Positions 5,619-15,191 of a stretch of DNA of 64,000 bases are shown here, in pieces. Made by a program: the position numbers and the translations under genes. Every line of letters starts with the position of its first letter. Positions within the stretch are counted from its first letter, which is position 1. The notes beneath the pieces are model-generated. The model ran no database searches. It saw only the letters and a program-made list of their open reading frames with translations, and was not told the DNA's origin. The stretch spans positions 1 to 64,000 of the forward strand of contig JAFEII010000016.1 of assembly GCA_017495165.1 (NCBI GenBank). The letters run 5' to 3'. This DNA comes from Hydromonas sp. (lineage in GTDB: Bacteria > Pseudomonadota > Gammaproteobacteria > Burkholderiales > Burkholderiaceae).

Positions 5619-6968
5619 TTAGCCCGAGACTCGATTGCTGGTTTCATGTCGGCGAAATTGGATGAGCAGTATTGCGCCGACTGCAAAAAAACCGGCCAGT
5701 GCAAGCGCGGATGCTTGCGTGTTGCCTGTTCGGTTGATTAAATAGCCGTGTACCAATGTGCCGGTCACGATGGAGATTTTTTCAAGCACGTCATACAGGC
5801 CAAAGAACGTGGTGCTGTCTTGGTTTGGAGGAATGAGTTTGCTGTAAGTTGAGCGCGAGGTTGATTGTAGGCCGCCCATCACCAGGCCGATGAGCCCTGC
5901 GGTGATGAAAAAATAGGCTTCAATGTGCGGATTGGTGGCGGCGACGCGTGACATCCATACCACGCCCAAGCAAATCATAATCCATACAATGACGGCGTAA
6001 AAAAGCCCTTTGCCGTTGCCGATGCGTTTGACCAGCCAGGCAAATCCGAGCGCGCCGCCGATGGCTTCAATCTGCAAGAGCATGATGGTGAGTATCATTT
6101 TGCTTGAACTTAGGTGCATTTCGGTGCCGATGAACGTGGCGATGAGAAAAATCGTTTGCATACCCACGCTGTAAAAGAAAAATGCGCTGAGCAGCCATTT
6201 GAGGCGCGGGCTGCGCGTGAGGCTTTGCAGCGTTTGGCGCATGGTGGCGTAGCTGTCTAAAATGGTGGTGCGCAAGGATTGTTTGCGGTGCGCTTGCTGT
6301 TCATCAGAGGTGAGAATGCGGTTTTTGGGCAGGCGTGTAAAGCTGTATTGCGCAAATCCCAACCACCAACAGCCCGTCAAAAAGAAACACAGCCGCGTGT
6401 AAAACGCGCGGTTGCCGTCATCGGCCACCACTTGCACGAGGCACAATGAAATCATGAGCATAAGCAATGAACCTGCGTAACCCAGCGCAAAGCCCTTGGC
6501 GGACAGCGCGTCTTGCTGTTCAGCTGAGCTGACTTCGGGCAAAAATGCATTATAAAACACCAATGAGCCATAAAAACCAATACTGGCGGTGATATTGAAA
6601 ATTAGTGCCAGCCCAAGCTGGTCGGGACTTTCGAAGAAAAACAACCCCATGCATGAGAGCGCGCCGATGGCGCAGAATATTTTTAAAAACGTTAGTTTGT
6701 TACCACGACTGCTGGCGATGGATGCGAGAACGGGCGAGAGAAACACCAACACCAAAAACGACAGTGTTAAAGAATAGCTGTAAGCGGCATTGGGGCTGAC
6801 GTTGTAGCCAAAAATACTCAGCGCCGTGCTTTGACCTTCCATCACGGCCTGAAAATACAAAGGAAACAACGCGGTGTTGATGACCAACGCATACGCAGAA
6901 TTGGCCCAGTCGTAAAAAGCCCACGCGTTTTGGGTGGTTTTGTTGTTGGTCGTGTTTTGAATGGTCAT
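5619..6968 (-). CDS. MFS permease of the UMF1/Atg22-like family
   Basis: Start at ATG 6968 gives 449 residues beginning M-T-I-Q-N; a longer frame to 7016 lacks support. The protein has about twelve hydrophobic segments and the family's opening A-W-A-F-Y-D-W-A-N-S-A-Y, which is typical of UMF1/Atg22-like major facilitator proteins. In bacteria such proteins are predicted transporters of unknown substrate in the inner membrane; in yeast Atg22 exports amino acids from the vacuole. The gene ends about 135 bases from the tRNA-Asn gene and runs in the same direction as msbA behind it, with an 88-base gap. Confidence 0.8.
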   Translation of the reverse strand: MTIQNTTNNKTTQNAWAFYDWANSAYALVINTALFPLYFQAVMEGQSTALSIFGYNVSPNAAYSYSLTLSFLVLVFLSPVLASIASSRGNKLTFLKIFCAIGALSCMGLFFFESPDQLGLALIFNITASIGFYGSLVFYNAFLPEVSSAEQQDALSAKGFALGYAGSLLMLMISLCLVQVVADDGNRAFYTRLCFFLTGCWWLGFAQYSFTRLPKNRILTSDEQQAHRKQSLRTTILDSYATMRQTLQSLTRSPRLKWLLSAFFFYSVGMQTIFLIATFIGTEMHLSSSKMILTIMLLQIEAIGGALGFAWLVKRIGNGKGLFYAVIVWIMICLGVVWMSRVAATNPHIEAYFFITAGLIGLVMGGLQSTSRSTYSKLIPPNQDSTTFFGLYDVLEKISIVTGTLVHGYLINRTGNTQASALALAGFFAVGAILLIQFRRHETSNRVSG

Positions 6969-7056
6969 TTTAGGGGTTCTATCAGTTGCGAATCGTTGCC
7001 ACAGATTGCGCCGCAAAAGTCACGGCGATGGTATTGGACAACTCTTTAATATGGGT

Positions 7057-8838
7057 TTACGCCAACTCACTTGGGCGCTGATGTAAATGGGCGTACGCGC
7101 CTTTTTTGAGCAACAATTCCGCGTGATTGCCTACTTCAATAATGCAGCCATTTTCCATCACCACAATCCTATCGGCTTGCTCAATCGTAGACAAACGGTG
7201 CGCAATCATGAGCGTGGTGCGGTCGTGCATTAAGCGCTCCAGCGCCTGCTGCACCAAGCGCTCGGACTCATTATCCAGCGCGCTGGTCGCTTCATCCAAA
7301 ATCAAAATCGGCGCGTCTTTTAAAATCGCACGCGCAATGGCAACGCGCTGGCGCTGGCCGCCTGATAATTTGTTGCCGTTGTTGCCAATATTGACATGCC
7401 AATGTTCGGGCTGCTTTTCAACAAACTCCCACAAGTTGGCCGCCCGCAATGCCGCTTCCACCTCAAACTCGCTCGCGCGTGGCGCACCGTAAGCCACATT
7501 GTTAAACAAACTGTCATTAAACAAAATCACGTCTTGCGACACCAAAGACAGGTGCTCGCGCAAGTTGGCCAATTGGTAATCAGCCAATAACACGCCGTCC
7601 AGCGCAATGCTGCCAGAGCTTGGATCCAAAAAGCGCGCCAACAGATTGATTAAACTGGTTTTGCCGCTGCCAGAACGCCCCACCAGCGCCACTTTTTCAC
7701 CCGCCTTAATGTTGAGTGAAAACTGGTTCAGCGCAGGCGTTTCTTGCCCTTCATACGTCAAACTCACTTGGTTAAAGCTCAATGAGCCGCTGGCGCGTGC
7801 AACGTGGTGCGTGCCCACATCGCGCTCGGCTGGCTCGTCAATCAGTGCAAAAACGTTGTCGGCTGCGGTGAGCATGCGCTGCAAGGGCGCGCCCACATTT
7901 GAGAGGTTTTTGAGCGGCGGCAATAATAAAACCATGGCGAACATAAAACCCACAAAACCGCCCGCTGTGGTGTCGCCATTTTGGTTTTGTAACAATGTTA
8001 TAAAAATCACCAGCGCCAGCGCAATCGCGGCAATCAGCTGCGTGACTGGCGCATTGGCTGTGGCCGCACGCGCAGCGCGTTTGGTCTGGGTCAAAAACTC
8101 GCCCGTGACGCGCTCAAACAAACCTTGCGCCCGCGCTTGTCCCGAAAACAATTTGACCACCTTGTGCGCATCGTAGGTTTCTTGCAACACATGCGCCATT
8201 TCTTCGGTTTTGGTTTGTAACTCTTTGTTAATGCTGCGCATTTTGGCGCGGTATTTGCGCGACAGCAATCCCAGCGCGGGGAAAATAATCGTAATAATTA
8301 AAGCGAGCTGCCAATTTAAATACAACAAGTACCCAATCAAACCAAGCACCGTGATGCTGTCGCGAAACAAGGTGATAAACACTTCGGTTGCCAAACCCAG
8401 TGCATTGTTTGCATCAAGCAAAAACCTACTCAAAATCTGAGAACTTGGGTGCTTTTGGTGGTATTTAACGGGTAATAAAAGCATTTTGTCGAACATTTGT
8501 TGGCGAATGTCGTATAAAACCCGCGCCGAAATCGACGACAAACTGTAACTGCTCACATACGTTGACACGCCGCGCATCAACATCAAGCCAATTAAACTCA
8601 AGGGCGCAAGCCACAAATACTTGGATGCCTGCCCCACAAAAGCCTTGTCCATCAAAATTTTCATGCCCGCCGCAAACATCGGTTCGCTCACCGCCGTGCC
8701 AACAATTCCCACCAAGGCAATCAGCAGCTTGGATTTGTGCGACCAAATGGTTTTAAGCAAACGGGATAGGTTTTGCCGCTCGTGTTCCGAGTTGCCCAAC
8801 ATGGTTAAAATGGATGTGAGTTTCATGTTGAATTTCAT
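7057..8838 (-). CDS. msbA: Lipid A export ABC transporter MsbA
   Basis: The product flips lipid A-core from the inner to the outer leaflet of the inner membrane as a homodimer. The start at 8838 (593 residues) follows an AAGGTGA ribosome-binding site; 8865 is an upstream alternative. Six membrane segments occupy about residues 35-320, followed by the nucleotide-binding domain with Walker A G-R-S-G-S-G-K-T-S (about residues 387-395), signature L-S-G-G-Q-R-Q-R, Walker B I-L-I-L-D-E-A-T-S-A-L-D and switch H-R-L-S-T-I. Length and layout are those of MsbA. Other half-size exporters share these motifs, but the membrane part (E-P-M-F-A-A-G-M-K-I-L-M-D) favours MsbA. Confidence 0.9.
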   Translation of the reverse strand: MKFNMKLTSILTMLGNSEHERQNLSRLLKTIWSHKSKLLIALVGIVGTAVSEPMFAAGMKILMDKAFVGQASKYLWLAPLSLIGLMLMRGVSTYVSSYSLSSISARVLYDIRQQMFDKMLLLPVKYHQKHPSSQILSRFLLDANNALGLATEVFITLFRDSITVLGLIGYLLYLNWQLALIITIIFPALGLLSRKYRAKMRSINKELQTKTEEMAHVLQETYDAHKVVKLFSGQARAQGLFERVTGEFLTQTKRAARAATANAPVTQLIAAIALALVIFITLLQNQNGDTTAGGFVGFMFAMVLLLPPLKNLSNVGAPLQRMLTAADNVFALIDEPAERDVGTHHVARASGSLSFNQVSLTYEGQETPALNQFSLNIKAGEKVALVGRSGSGKTSLINLLARFLDPSSGSIALDGVLLADYQLANLREHLSLVSQDVILFNDSLFNNVAYGAPRASEFEVEAALRAANLWEFVEKQPEHWHVNIGNNGNKLSGGQRQRVAIARAILKDAPILILDEATSALDNESERLVQQALERLMHDRTTLMIAHRLSTIEQADRIVVMENGCIIEVGNHAELLLKKGAYAHLHQRPSELA

Positions 8839-8965
8839 GTGTCGCGTCACCTTGATTGGATGCAAAGCAAATCCCCAATTGGGGCTTTGCTTGTGCTTGC
8901 TTGTTTTTACTTACTTGAAGCGCGCCATTTTACGCGATAAAAGTCGGTGCTCGGGGCTATTTGCC

Positions 8966-11554
8966 CTAAGAAAACACCAATTCGTCACCATGCGCATCAA
9001 CCGTCACCACCGATTTTGGCACATAGCGCCCCGCCAAAATCAGCCGTGCCAATGGATTTTCGATCAGTTGACTAATTGCACGTTTGAGCGGGCGCGCGCC
9101 GTACGCGGCATCAAAGCCTGCTTGCGCAACCAGTGCAATCGCGGCATCGGTGATATTGAGCTCCAAATCTTGCTCGCTCAAACGCGCGTTGAGGCGCTGC
9201 AATTGGATTTTGGCAATCCCTTGGATGTTGCTGGCGGACAAATGTTGGAAAATCACCACTTCATCAATGCGATTGATAAACTCAGGGCGGAAATATTGCT
9301 TGACCTCATTCATCACCGCCGTTTGCACCACATCGTGGCTTGAACCCGATAAACGTGCGATTTCGGACGAGCCAAGGTTCGAGGTCATCACAATGACGGT
9401 GTTTTTAAAGTCAACCGTGCGGCCTTGCCCGTCCGTCATGCGCCCGTCGTCCAAGGCTTGGAGCAACACGTTAAACACGTCAGGATGGGCTTTTTCGACC
9501 TCATCGAGCAAAATCAAGCTGTAAGGCTTGCGACGTACCGCTTCGGTCAAATAACCGCCCGCCTCAAATCCCACATAACCTGGAGGTGCGCCAATCAGCC
9601 GCGCAACCGAATGTTTTTCCATGAATTCAGACATGTCAATCCGAATCATGTGGTCTTCAGAATCAAACAAAAACCCCGCCAAGGCTTTGCACAGCTCGGT
9701 TTTACCCACGCCCGTTGCGCCCAAAAACAAAAACGAGCCATACGGTTTGTTGGGGTCAGATAAACCCGCACGTGAGCGGGTAATCACATCGGCGACGCGC
9801 CTCACCGCATCGTCTTGCCCAACCACGCGCTGTTGCAAATGCGCCGCCATGCCGAGCAGTTTTTCGCGCTCTCCTTGCAGCATTTTAGACACAGGAATGC
9901 CTGTGGCGCGGCTCACGACTTCGGCGATTTCATCGACCCCAACTTGCGTGCGCAACAAGCGCGGTTTGGTTGCATCGGTCAAGTTAAGCGACTCTGAGGC
10001 TTGCGCGTCGTGCAATTGCTGCTCTAATTGCGGCAATTGGCCGTATTGAATTTCGGCGACTTTGTCTAGTTTGCCTGCGCGTTGTAGCTCCACCATATCG
10101 CCACGCAACGCGTCGATTTTTTCTTTAATCTGTGCAGAACCTTGGGCGGCGGCTTTTTCCGCCCGCCATTCTTCGTCCAAATCGGCGAGCTCGCGCTCTA
10201 AATGATGCATGTCTTGTTCGAGCAAATTGAGGCGCTCAACGGATGCGTCATCGGTTTCGCGCTTGAGGGCTTCGCGTTCAATTTTGAGCTGAATGATGCG
10301 CCGCTCAAGTTTGTCGAGCAACTCAGGTTTGGAATCAATTTCGATTTTAATTCTTGCGGCCGCCTCATCAATCAAATCAATCGCTTTGTCAGGCAAAAAT
10401 CGGTCGGTAATGTAACGATGGCTCAAGGTTGCCGCCGCAACAATCGCTGGGTCTGTGATTTGTACACCATGGTGAACCTCGTATTTTTCCTGTAAGCCGC
10501 GCAAAATCGCAATCGTTGATTCAACGCTTGGCTCCTCCACCAGAACCTTTTGAAAGCGCCGCTCCAGCGCCGCATCTTTTTCGAGCGATGCGCGGTATTC
10601 GTTGAGCGTTGTTGCACCAATGCAATGCAAATCGCCACGCGCGAGCGCAGGTTTGAGCATGTTGCCCGCGTCAATCGAGCCCTCAGCTTTGCCCGCGCCA
10701 ACCATGGTGTGAATTTCATCAATAAACATAATGGTTTGCCCCGCATCTTGCTCCACTTCATTGAGCACCGCTTTGAGGCGCTCCTCAAAATCGCCACGAT
10801 ACTTGGCGCCCGCCAATAGCGCCGCCATGTCCAGCGCCAAAATCCGCTTGCCTTTGAGACTATCAGGCACTTCTTCGTTCACAATGCGCTGCGCCAAGCC
10901 TTCAATAATCGCGGTTTTGCCCACCCCAGGTTCGCCAATCAGGACGGGATTGTTTTTGGAGCGGCGTTGCAAAATTTGGATGGTGCGGCGGATTTCGTCA
11001 TCGCGCCCAATCACAGGGTCGAGCTTGCCGTCACGCGCCCGCGCGGTTAAATCAAGGGTGTATTTTTTGAGGGCTTCACGCGAGCCTTCGCTGTGTGCAT
11101 CGTTCACATTTTTTCCTTTGCGCAGGCTCTCAATTGCGGCCAACGCGGTTTTGTCGTTTAAACCCAAGGCGTTGAATGACTTCTTGAGCGCGTGCTTGCC
11201 GCTTGGGTCAAGCAACGCGAGCAACAGCATTTCGGAGGCGACAAAGCTGTCGCCGTATTTTTGTGCGTGCTGCTCCGCGCGTTGTAAGGTCTGCACCAAA
11301 TCGGACGACAACATCGGCGTGCTGGCAGACTCAACCACAGGCAAATCATCCAGCGCCAATTTAATCGCACCGCGCACCTTGGTCAAATCCAAACTGGCGT
11401 AACGCAACAGCGCCGTCAAACTGCCATCCAAATCATTCAGCATGGCATGCAACACGTGCGCGCTGTCGATTTGCGCATGGCGGCGGCTTTGTGCATCGGT
11501 TTGTGCGGCTTGAAGCGCGGCTTGAAACGCGCTGGTGTACTGATCTAAGTTCAT
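8966..11554 (-). CDS. clpB: ATP-dependent disaggregase ClpB
   Basis: This cytoplasmic AAA+ chaperone pulls proteins out of aggregates together with DnaK. The 862 residues show the whole family layout: Clp-N repeats (1-145), first ATPase with G-E-P-G-V-G-K-T and [12 protein letters not shown], a long coiled-coil middle domain (about 400-530, rich in Glu, Leu and Arg), second ATPase with G-A-T-G-V-G-K-T-E and L-L-D-E-V-E-K-A-H, and the C-terminal domain. AGGGG stands eight bases before the ATG. Heat-shock control is expected, but I did not find a clear sigma-32 promoter. Confidence 0.97.
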   Translation of the reverse strand: MNLDQYTSAFQAALQAAQTDAQSRRHAQIDSAHVLHAMLNDLDGSLTALLRYASLDLTKVRGAIKLALDDLPVVESASTPMLSSDLVQTLQRAEQHAQKYGDSFVASEMLLLALLDPSGKHALKKSFNALGLNDKTALAAIESLRKGKNVNDAHSEGSREALKKYTLDLTARARDGKLDPVIGRDDEIRRTIQILQRRSKNNPVLIGEPGVGKTAIIEGLAQRIVNEEVPDSLKGKRILALDMAALLAGAKYRGDFEERLKAVLNEVEQDAGQTIMFIDEIHTMVGAGKAEGSIDAGNMLKPALARGDLHCIGATTLNEYRASLEKDAALERRFQKVLVEEPSVESTIAILRGLQEKYEVHHGVQITDPAIVAAATLSHRYITDRFLPDKAIDLIDEAAARIKIEIDSKPELLDKLERRIIQLKIEREALKRETDDASVERLNLLEQDMHHLERELADLDEEWRAEKAAAQGSAQIKEKIDALRGDMVELQRAGKLDKVAEIQYGQLPQLEQQLHDAQASESLNLTDATKPRLLRTQVGVDEIAEVVSRATGIPVSKMLQGEREKLLGMAAHLQQRVVGQDDAVRRVADVITRSRAGLSDPNKPYGSFLFLGATGVGKTELCKALAGFLFDSEDHMIRIDMSEFMEKHSVARLIGAPPGYVGFEAGGYLTEAVRRKPYSLILLDEVEKAHPDVFNVLLQALDDGRMTDGQGRTVDFKNTVIVMTSNLGSSEIARLSGSSHDVVQTAVMNEVKQYFRPEFINRIDEVVIFQHLSASNIQGIAKIQLQRLNARLSEQDLELNITDAAIALVAQAGFDAAYGARPLKRAISQLIENPLARLILAGRYVPKSVVTVDAHGDELVFS

Positions 11555-11563
11555 TATTTACCC

Positions 11564-11746
11564 CTAAAAGAGACCGTGCTTGGTCGATAAATTAAAGATT
11601 GGGGTGGCTTGGTTTTTTACAATACGCACCCGTCGGTATTCGCCAAAAACTACAAAAGCCGATAAGAACCACAACAGCCAATCCCCATCCCAAATCTCAA
11701 ATATCAAAAGACTTGCCAAGGCTAAAATCAACGTTTGTAAGAGCAT
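11564..11746 (-). CDS. Possible small hydrophobic protein upstream of clpB
   Basis: A 60-residue frame with ATG at 11746 ends nine bases before the clpB start and is preceded by GGCGGGGA. Residues about 1-35 are hydrophobic, enough for one or two membrane helices, then basic. I do not recognise it. It overlaps the end of the virB4 fragment in another frame, so it may be chance coding in degenerate DNA. Confidence 0.3.
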   Translation of the reverse strand: MLLQTLILALASLLIFEIWDGDWLLWFLSAFVVFGEYRRVRIVKNQATPIFNLSTKHGLF

Positions 11747-11985
11747 CGCGTCCCCGCCGCGAACTCAATCTCGATGTCGCACATGATTTGAAGCCGTTGC
11801 GGGCACGTGTTCATTCTTCCGCTGGCACGCACGAAGCTCTCGGCACCACGGTCTTTGTCAAAGAAGAAGATGGTGGATTTGGGGTCAAACTTTTGTACTT
11901 GGCTCAAGAGGAAGTTGATGGGTGCGGTTTTACCTGTACCCGACTTACCGATGACCATGGTGTTGGCAATGTCATTCGAGACAGG
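11728..11985 (-). pseudogene. Fragment of a virB4-type T4SS ATPase gene
   Basis: The minus-strand frame reads N-D-I-A-N-T-M-V-I-G-K-S-G-T-G-K-T followed by N-F-L-L-S-Q-V-Q-K-F-D-P and I-F-F-F-D-K-D-R-G-A-E-S-F-V-R-A. This is the Walker A region and next strand of VirB4/CagE ATPases, which power type IV secretion. The similarity stops near 11818 and the rest of an about 800-residue protein is absent. It shows that a type IV secretion locus once occupied, or was copied into, the region next to the effector at 12052. Confidence 0.75.
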
Positions 11986-12051
11986 TCACCACACTCACAA
12001 TAAAAAACCACGCCTTACGGCGCGGTTTGGGGGGCGCAATTTTAAAGCCAG

Positions 12052-12987
12052 TCAACCGATGCTGCGGCCTTTGTTTTGGTTTAAGTTTTGTGTCAGTTCA
12101 GCCACCGCGACGGTTTGCGCAGGCGCAACCGCAGCGAGGGTACTGGTAACGGCTTCTTCACGGCTGGTGCTCATGATTTGTGGGCTCGGGGCACTGGCAT
12201 AATTGGGCACGCCATTTGCAGCGCGATTGCCGATGCTAATCGTGCCATCGTTCGAGCCAATGAACTCAATTGGCATAATTTTTTTATCTGCAGCCAGTTT
12301 CGCAACGCCCAACGTGCAGGTTTCACCATTTTGTTTGTCGTAGTCAAAGCCGTTACTCGCATATAACTCACGGGTTTTGGCTTCGCAGTTGTCGAAGTGT
12401 GCTTGGCAGGCTGGAGACAGCTGGTTTATGTTGGGCGCTTCGTTTTCAGTTACCAGCCATTGCAGCATGGTTCGCTTTGGCATTGGGTTGTTGACTTCTT
12501 TATTGAGCTCGCTGTTTGGATACGGCGCATGGATTGACTTGATGTCCGATACATTCGAAGCAGGTTTGATGGCACCCTCAAAAGTAACGTTCTCTTTGCC
12601 TTTCGCGTTGCTAGAGTGAATTCCTGCTTGGTTCAGCGCTGCCCATGTATAGTCAATACAGCTATTGTTTACGCCGTCGTATTTCAGGTCAAACCCAAAT
12701 TTGTCGGGTTGCTCTCCGAAGCGGTTGAGCTTATTGTACTGGTCTGCGCTGATTTCCATTGTCCGAGCATAGAGGGGATTTTGGTAATCCTTATCGTCTT
12801 CTCGAACCCTATCACCCGGCCCCGATGACGCACCGTGTTCTATGGGCGCAAAGCCATAGCTGTAACTGCTTTGTCCGTCGCTGGTGACGTAGTAGAGATG
12901 CCCAAAGCCAGAAGTGCCCCCTGAGTTTAATAACGGTGTGCCTGGTGCTGCGACATAAACGGTAACGGTGTAGTGTGGTTCTGCCAT
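12052..12987 (-). CDS. Putative T4SS effector: cysteine-hydrolase-like head plus diverged XVIPCD-like tail
   Basis: The 311-residue protein has no signal peptide. Residues 5-125 contain G-F-G-H-L-Y-Y-V (His30), Y-S-Y-G-F-A-P and N-N-S-C-I-D-Y-T-W-A-A-L (Cys110). The His/Cys pair and the order of motifs recall a domain in RTX-type and polymorphic toxins that may be a papain/NlpC-like peptidase or amidase; the assignment is tentative. Residues about 205-311 (N-G-F-D-Y, V-A-K-L-A-A-D-K-K-I-M-P-I, G-T-I-S-I-G, I-M-x4-E-E-A-V) follow the same plan as the XVIPCD-like tails of the genes at 1566 and 3497, but diverged. A virB4 fragment lies on one side and two lipoprotein genes (candidate immunity) lie upstream in the same direction. 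Confidence 0.6.
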   Translation of the reverse strand: MAEPHYTVTVYVAAPGTPLLNSGGTSGFGHLYYVTSDGQSSYSYGFAPIEHGASSGPGDRVREDDKDYQNPLYARTMEISADQYNKLNRFGEQPDKFGFDLKYDGVNNSCIDYTWAALNQAGIHSSNAKGKENVTFEGAIKPASNVSDIKSIHAPYPNSELNKEVNNPMPKRTMLQWLVTENEAPNINQLSPACQAHFDNCEAKTRELYASNGFDYDKQNGETCTLGVAKLAADKKIMPIEFIGSNDGTISIGNRAANGVPNYASAPSPQIMSTSREEAVTSTLAAVAPAQTVAVAELTQNLNQNKGRSIG

Positions 12988-13010
12988 GACAACGCTCCTA
13001 TAAAAATTGA

Positions 13011-13618
13011 TTATTTGCCAAAATATACGGTATCGACACGGAGCTTGAAGTCCTCGTTGCGAATCGTTGGGTTGTCCTGCTGAGTCTCTAAAATCACGCG
13101 GTATTGACCGTACTCTGTGGGTCGGAAGTGAAGCAATACATATTCGTCTGAAAAGCGACCTTCGAAGCTACCGCTGGTGCCGTGAAGGGAAGGAAAAACG
13201 ACGCCTGAGCCTTGAATAAAAGACGTGTCTGGCTGGCTGGCCGCTCGCGGAGGCTTGGCAGCGCCAACAAACATCACGGGCTTTAAATTTTGCCCTTGAA
13301 CTAAATACAATTGCGCCTTGACGGGTATATCCAATAAATCAAACTTGTTTGGTCTTTCGCTGTCGCTATCTTCGGAGATGTGATTAAACGTCACCCCATA
13401 GTTGATTGGGTTTCGGGGGGGTTCTTTGGCGGCAAAACCCAAAAATCCAAAGCAACTTTTTGACCTGCTTGGCTTAAATCAAACGGCTGGATAATTGGCA
13501 GCTGTGGCTGTAAAAAGAAATATGGATCTTGCTGGTTGGTGCAGGAGGTCAGTCCCAGACCGACAAGTAACGCCCAAACTTTATAATTTAAAAAGCTTTT
13601 AAACTTAATCCGACTCAT
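13011..13618 (-). pseudogene. Frameshifted copy of the lipoprotein gene at 13643-14248
   Basis: The first 65 residues (lipoprotein signal with lipobox L-T-S-C) read from 13618. They then run out of frame, and the rest of the protein continues in another frame from about 13420 to the stop at 13011. Aligned with the intact neighbour the break sits at a run of seven G (13415-13421 on the plus strand, with two T after it), where the neighbour has five G and five T, one base more. Everything else matches closely. It could be a dead duplicate, a phase-variable gene or a sequencing error in the homopolymer. Confidence 0.8.
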
Positions 13619-13642
13619 GATCGCTGCCCCTATAACAATTGA

Positions 13643-14248
13643 TTATTTGCCAAAATATATGGTATCCACGCGGAGCTTGAAGTCCTCGTTGCGAATTGTT
13701 GGGTTGTCCTGCTGAGTCTCTAAAACCACGCGGTATTGGCCATACTCTGTGGGTCGGAAGTGAAGTAACACATATTGGTCTTCAGGGCGCCCTTCGAATT
13801 TACTGCTGGTGCTGCGATAATTGGAAGGGAAAACAACACCTGAGCCTTGAGTGAACGACGTGTCTGGCTGGCTGGCGGCTCGCGGAGGCTTGGCAGCGCC
13901 AACAAACATCACGGGCTTTAAATTTTGCCCTTGAACTAAATACAACTGCGCCTTGACGGGTATGTCCAATAAATCAAATTTGTTTGGGCGCACGTAAGTT
14001 TCGGCGATGTGATTAAACGTCACCCCATAGTTGATTGGGTTTCGGGGGTTTTTCTTTGGCGGCAAGACCCAAAAGTCCAAAGCAACTTTTTGACCTGCTT
14101 GGCTTAAATCAAACGGCTGGATAATTGGTAGCTGTGGCTGTAAAAAGAAATATGGATCTTGCTTGTTGGTGCAGGAGGTCAGTCCCAGACCGACAAGTAA
14201 CGCCCAAACTTTATAATTTAAAAAGCTTTTAAACTTAATCCGATTCAT
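13643..14248 (-). CDS. Putative lipoprotein, candidate immunity protein
   Basis: The 201-residue product has a lipoprotein signal peptide with lipobox L-T-S-C at residues 23-26, so it should be a lipid-anchored periplasmic protein. The mature part is rich in beta-strand-like stretches (V-A-L-D-F-W-V-L-P-P, A-Q-L-Y-L-V-Q-G-Q, Y-R-V-V-L-E-T-Q) and has no catalytic motif I know. A tandem copy follows 24 bases on, and the effector-like gene comes after that. Genes of this size and location next to XVIPCD effectors are usually immunity lipoproteins, so this is the preferred reading. Confidence 0.65.
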   Translation of the reverse strand: MNRIKFKSFLNYKVWALLVGLGLTSCTNKQDPYFFLQPQLPIIQPFDLSQAGQKVALDFWVLPPKKNPRNPINYGVTFNHIAETYVRPNKFDLLDIPVKAQLYLVQGQNLKPVMFVGAAKPPRAASQPDTSFTQGSGVVFPSNYRSTSSKFEGRPEDQYVLLHFRPTEYGQYRVVLETQQDNPTIRNEDFKLRVDTIYFGK

Positions 14249-14408
14249 GATCGCTGCCCCTATGTTGGTAGTGTTTGCGAATATCGCCTATCCGTGCACC
14301 CCATCCGCCAAATCTGGTTCTACGCTCTGACCACAACAAGTGGCTTCCAATAGTTTTATGTGGGCAATTGGTTGTTTAGTTCACGGGCTTGCCGCCTCAT
14401 TATTTGAT

Positions 14409-14867
14409 TCATTCTTTGACCGATTCCATCACGATGAAGGTTGAGGTTTGTTTGACGTGCGGCAAGCACGAAATCTTCTCGGCCAAAATGCGGCGAAAGT
14501 CGTTCATGTTGACGCTGCGCACTTTGAGCAGGTAGTCAAAATTGGCCGCCATCATGTGGCACGCCTCAATCTCTCGAATAGTCGCCACTTGCGCGTTAAA
14601 GGCGCTTAATGCCGCCGCGCTGGTGCTGAGCATGGTCACTTGCACAAACGCCATGTTCTCGCCCAACAGCTGCTGATTGTCTAGCAACGCGGCGTACCCT
14701 TTTATCACCCCTTTGCGCTCAAGCGCCTTGACCCTTGCGGCACATGCGGTGGGCGACAATGACACGCGCTCGGCCAGCTGACTGTTGCTGATGCGCCCTT
14801 CAAGACGCAGACATTCTATGATGCGTAAGTCCGTCTTGTCAAATGCACTATAAATATCGTTTTTCAT
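14409..14867 (-). CDS. Lrp/AsnC-family transcriptional regulator (PutR-like)
   Basis: The 152-residue protein starts at ATG 14867, with GAGGA seven bases upstream. Residues 8-60 hold the winged helix-turn-helix (L-D-R-I-I-E-C-L-like start, N-S-Q-L-A-E-R-V-S-L-S-P-T-A-C-A-A-R-V) and the rest is the RAM ligand-binding domain (E-A-C-H-M-M-A-A-N-F-D-Y-L-L-K-V). It faces putA across a 324-base intergenic region. Lrp-type regulators placed this way (PutR) switch on putA in response to proline, which is the likely role. Confidence 0.88.
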   Translation of the reverse strand: MKNDIYSAFDKTDLRIIECLRLEGRISNSQLAERVSLSPTACAARVKALERKGVIKGYAALLDNQQLLGENMAFVQVTMLSTSAAALSAFNAQVATIREIEACHMMAANFDYLLKVRSVNMNDFRRILAEKISCLPHVKQTSTFIVMESVKE

Positions 14868-15191
14868 AATCAATTCCTCTAAAAAATGATTTAATTTTGC
14901 TTGAATTATTTATATTTGGTTAAAAACTCCGCGTATTATAAATCGACAAGCCCATTAAAATCTGACCAATGATTCAATTGGGAGTCCACGCATTCAAATG
15001 CCGCTGATTTGAGGCAAAAACCAACCTTATAGAATCAGCAACGGCCGATTGAAAATTGTCGGGCTTGGTTTGCTTGCGTGTTAAATGACGGGCATAAATG
15101 CCCGCCCTACTTTTCTGGACTCGCGCCTTCGCGGGAGCGACATTGCATTTATTACATATATTACATTTGCATCATTTTTTAAGGACAAACC
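14868..15191. other. Divergent regulatory region between the Lrp-type regulator and putA
   Basis: The 324 bases hold no gene. The first about 75 bases next to the regulator are very AT-rich, as is usual for an Lrp-type promoter/operator, but no clear palindromic operator was found. The part at 15085-15145 looks like a dispersed repeat (see separate entry). An AAGGA ribosome-binding site for putA lies at 15180-15184. Confidence 0.55.
15085..15145. repeat. REP-like extragenic element
   Basis: A palindrome CGGGCAT-AA-ATGCCCG (15089-15104) is followed by a second GC-rich stem-like stretch around CGCGCCTTCGCGGGAG (15122-15137). The combination of a 'cgggcataaatgcccgccc' block and a 'cgccttcgcggga' block recalls extragenic repeats that are scattered in many Burkholderiales and Neisseriales genomes. 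Only one copy is in this window, so the call rests on resemblance. Confidence 0.4.

Noticed and set aside
8863..8890. Hairpin around CCCCAATTGGGG between clpB and msbA
   Set aside because: It has an internal bulge and no T-run, so it is not supported as a terminator; it may be chance.
11599..12003. Plus-strand frame of 134 codons
   Set aside because: It runs opposite the virB4 fragment and small minus-strand frame, has no start context and matches nothing.
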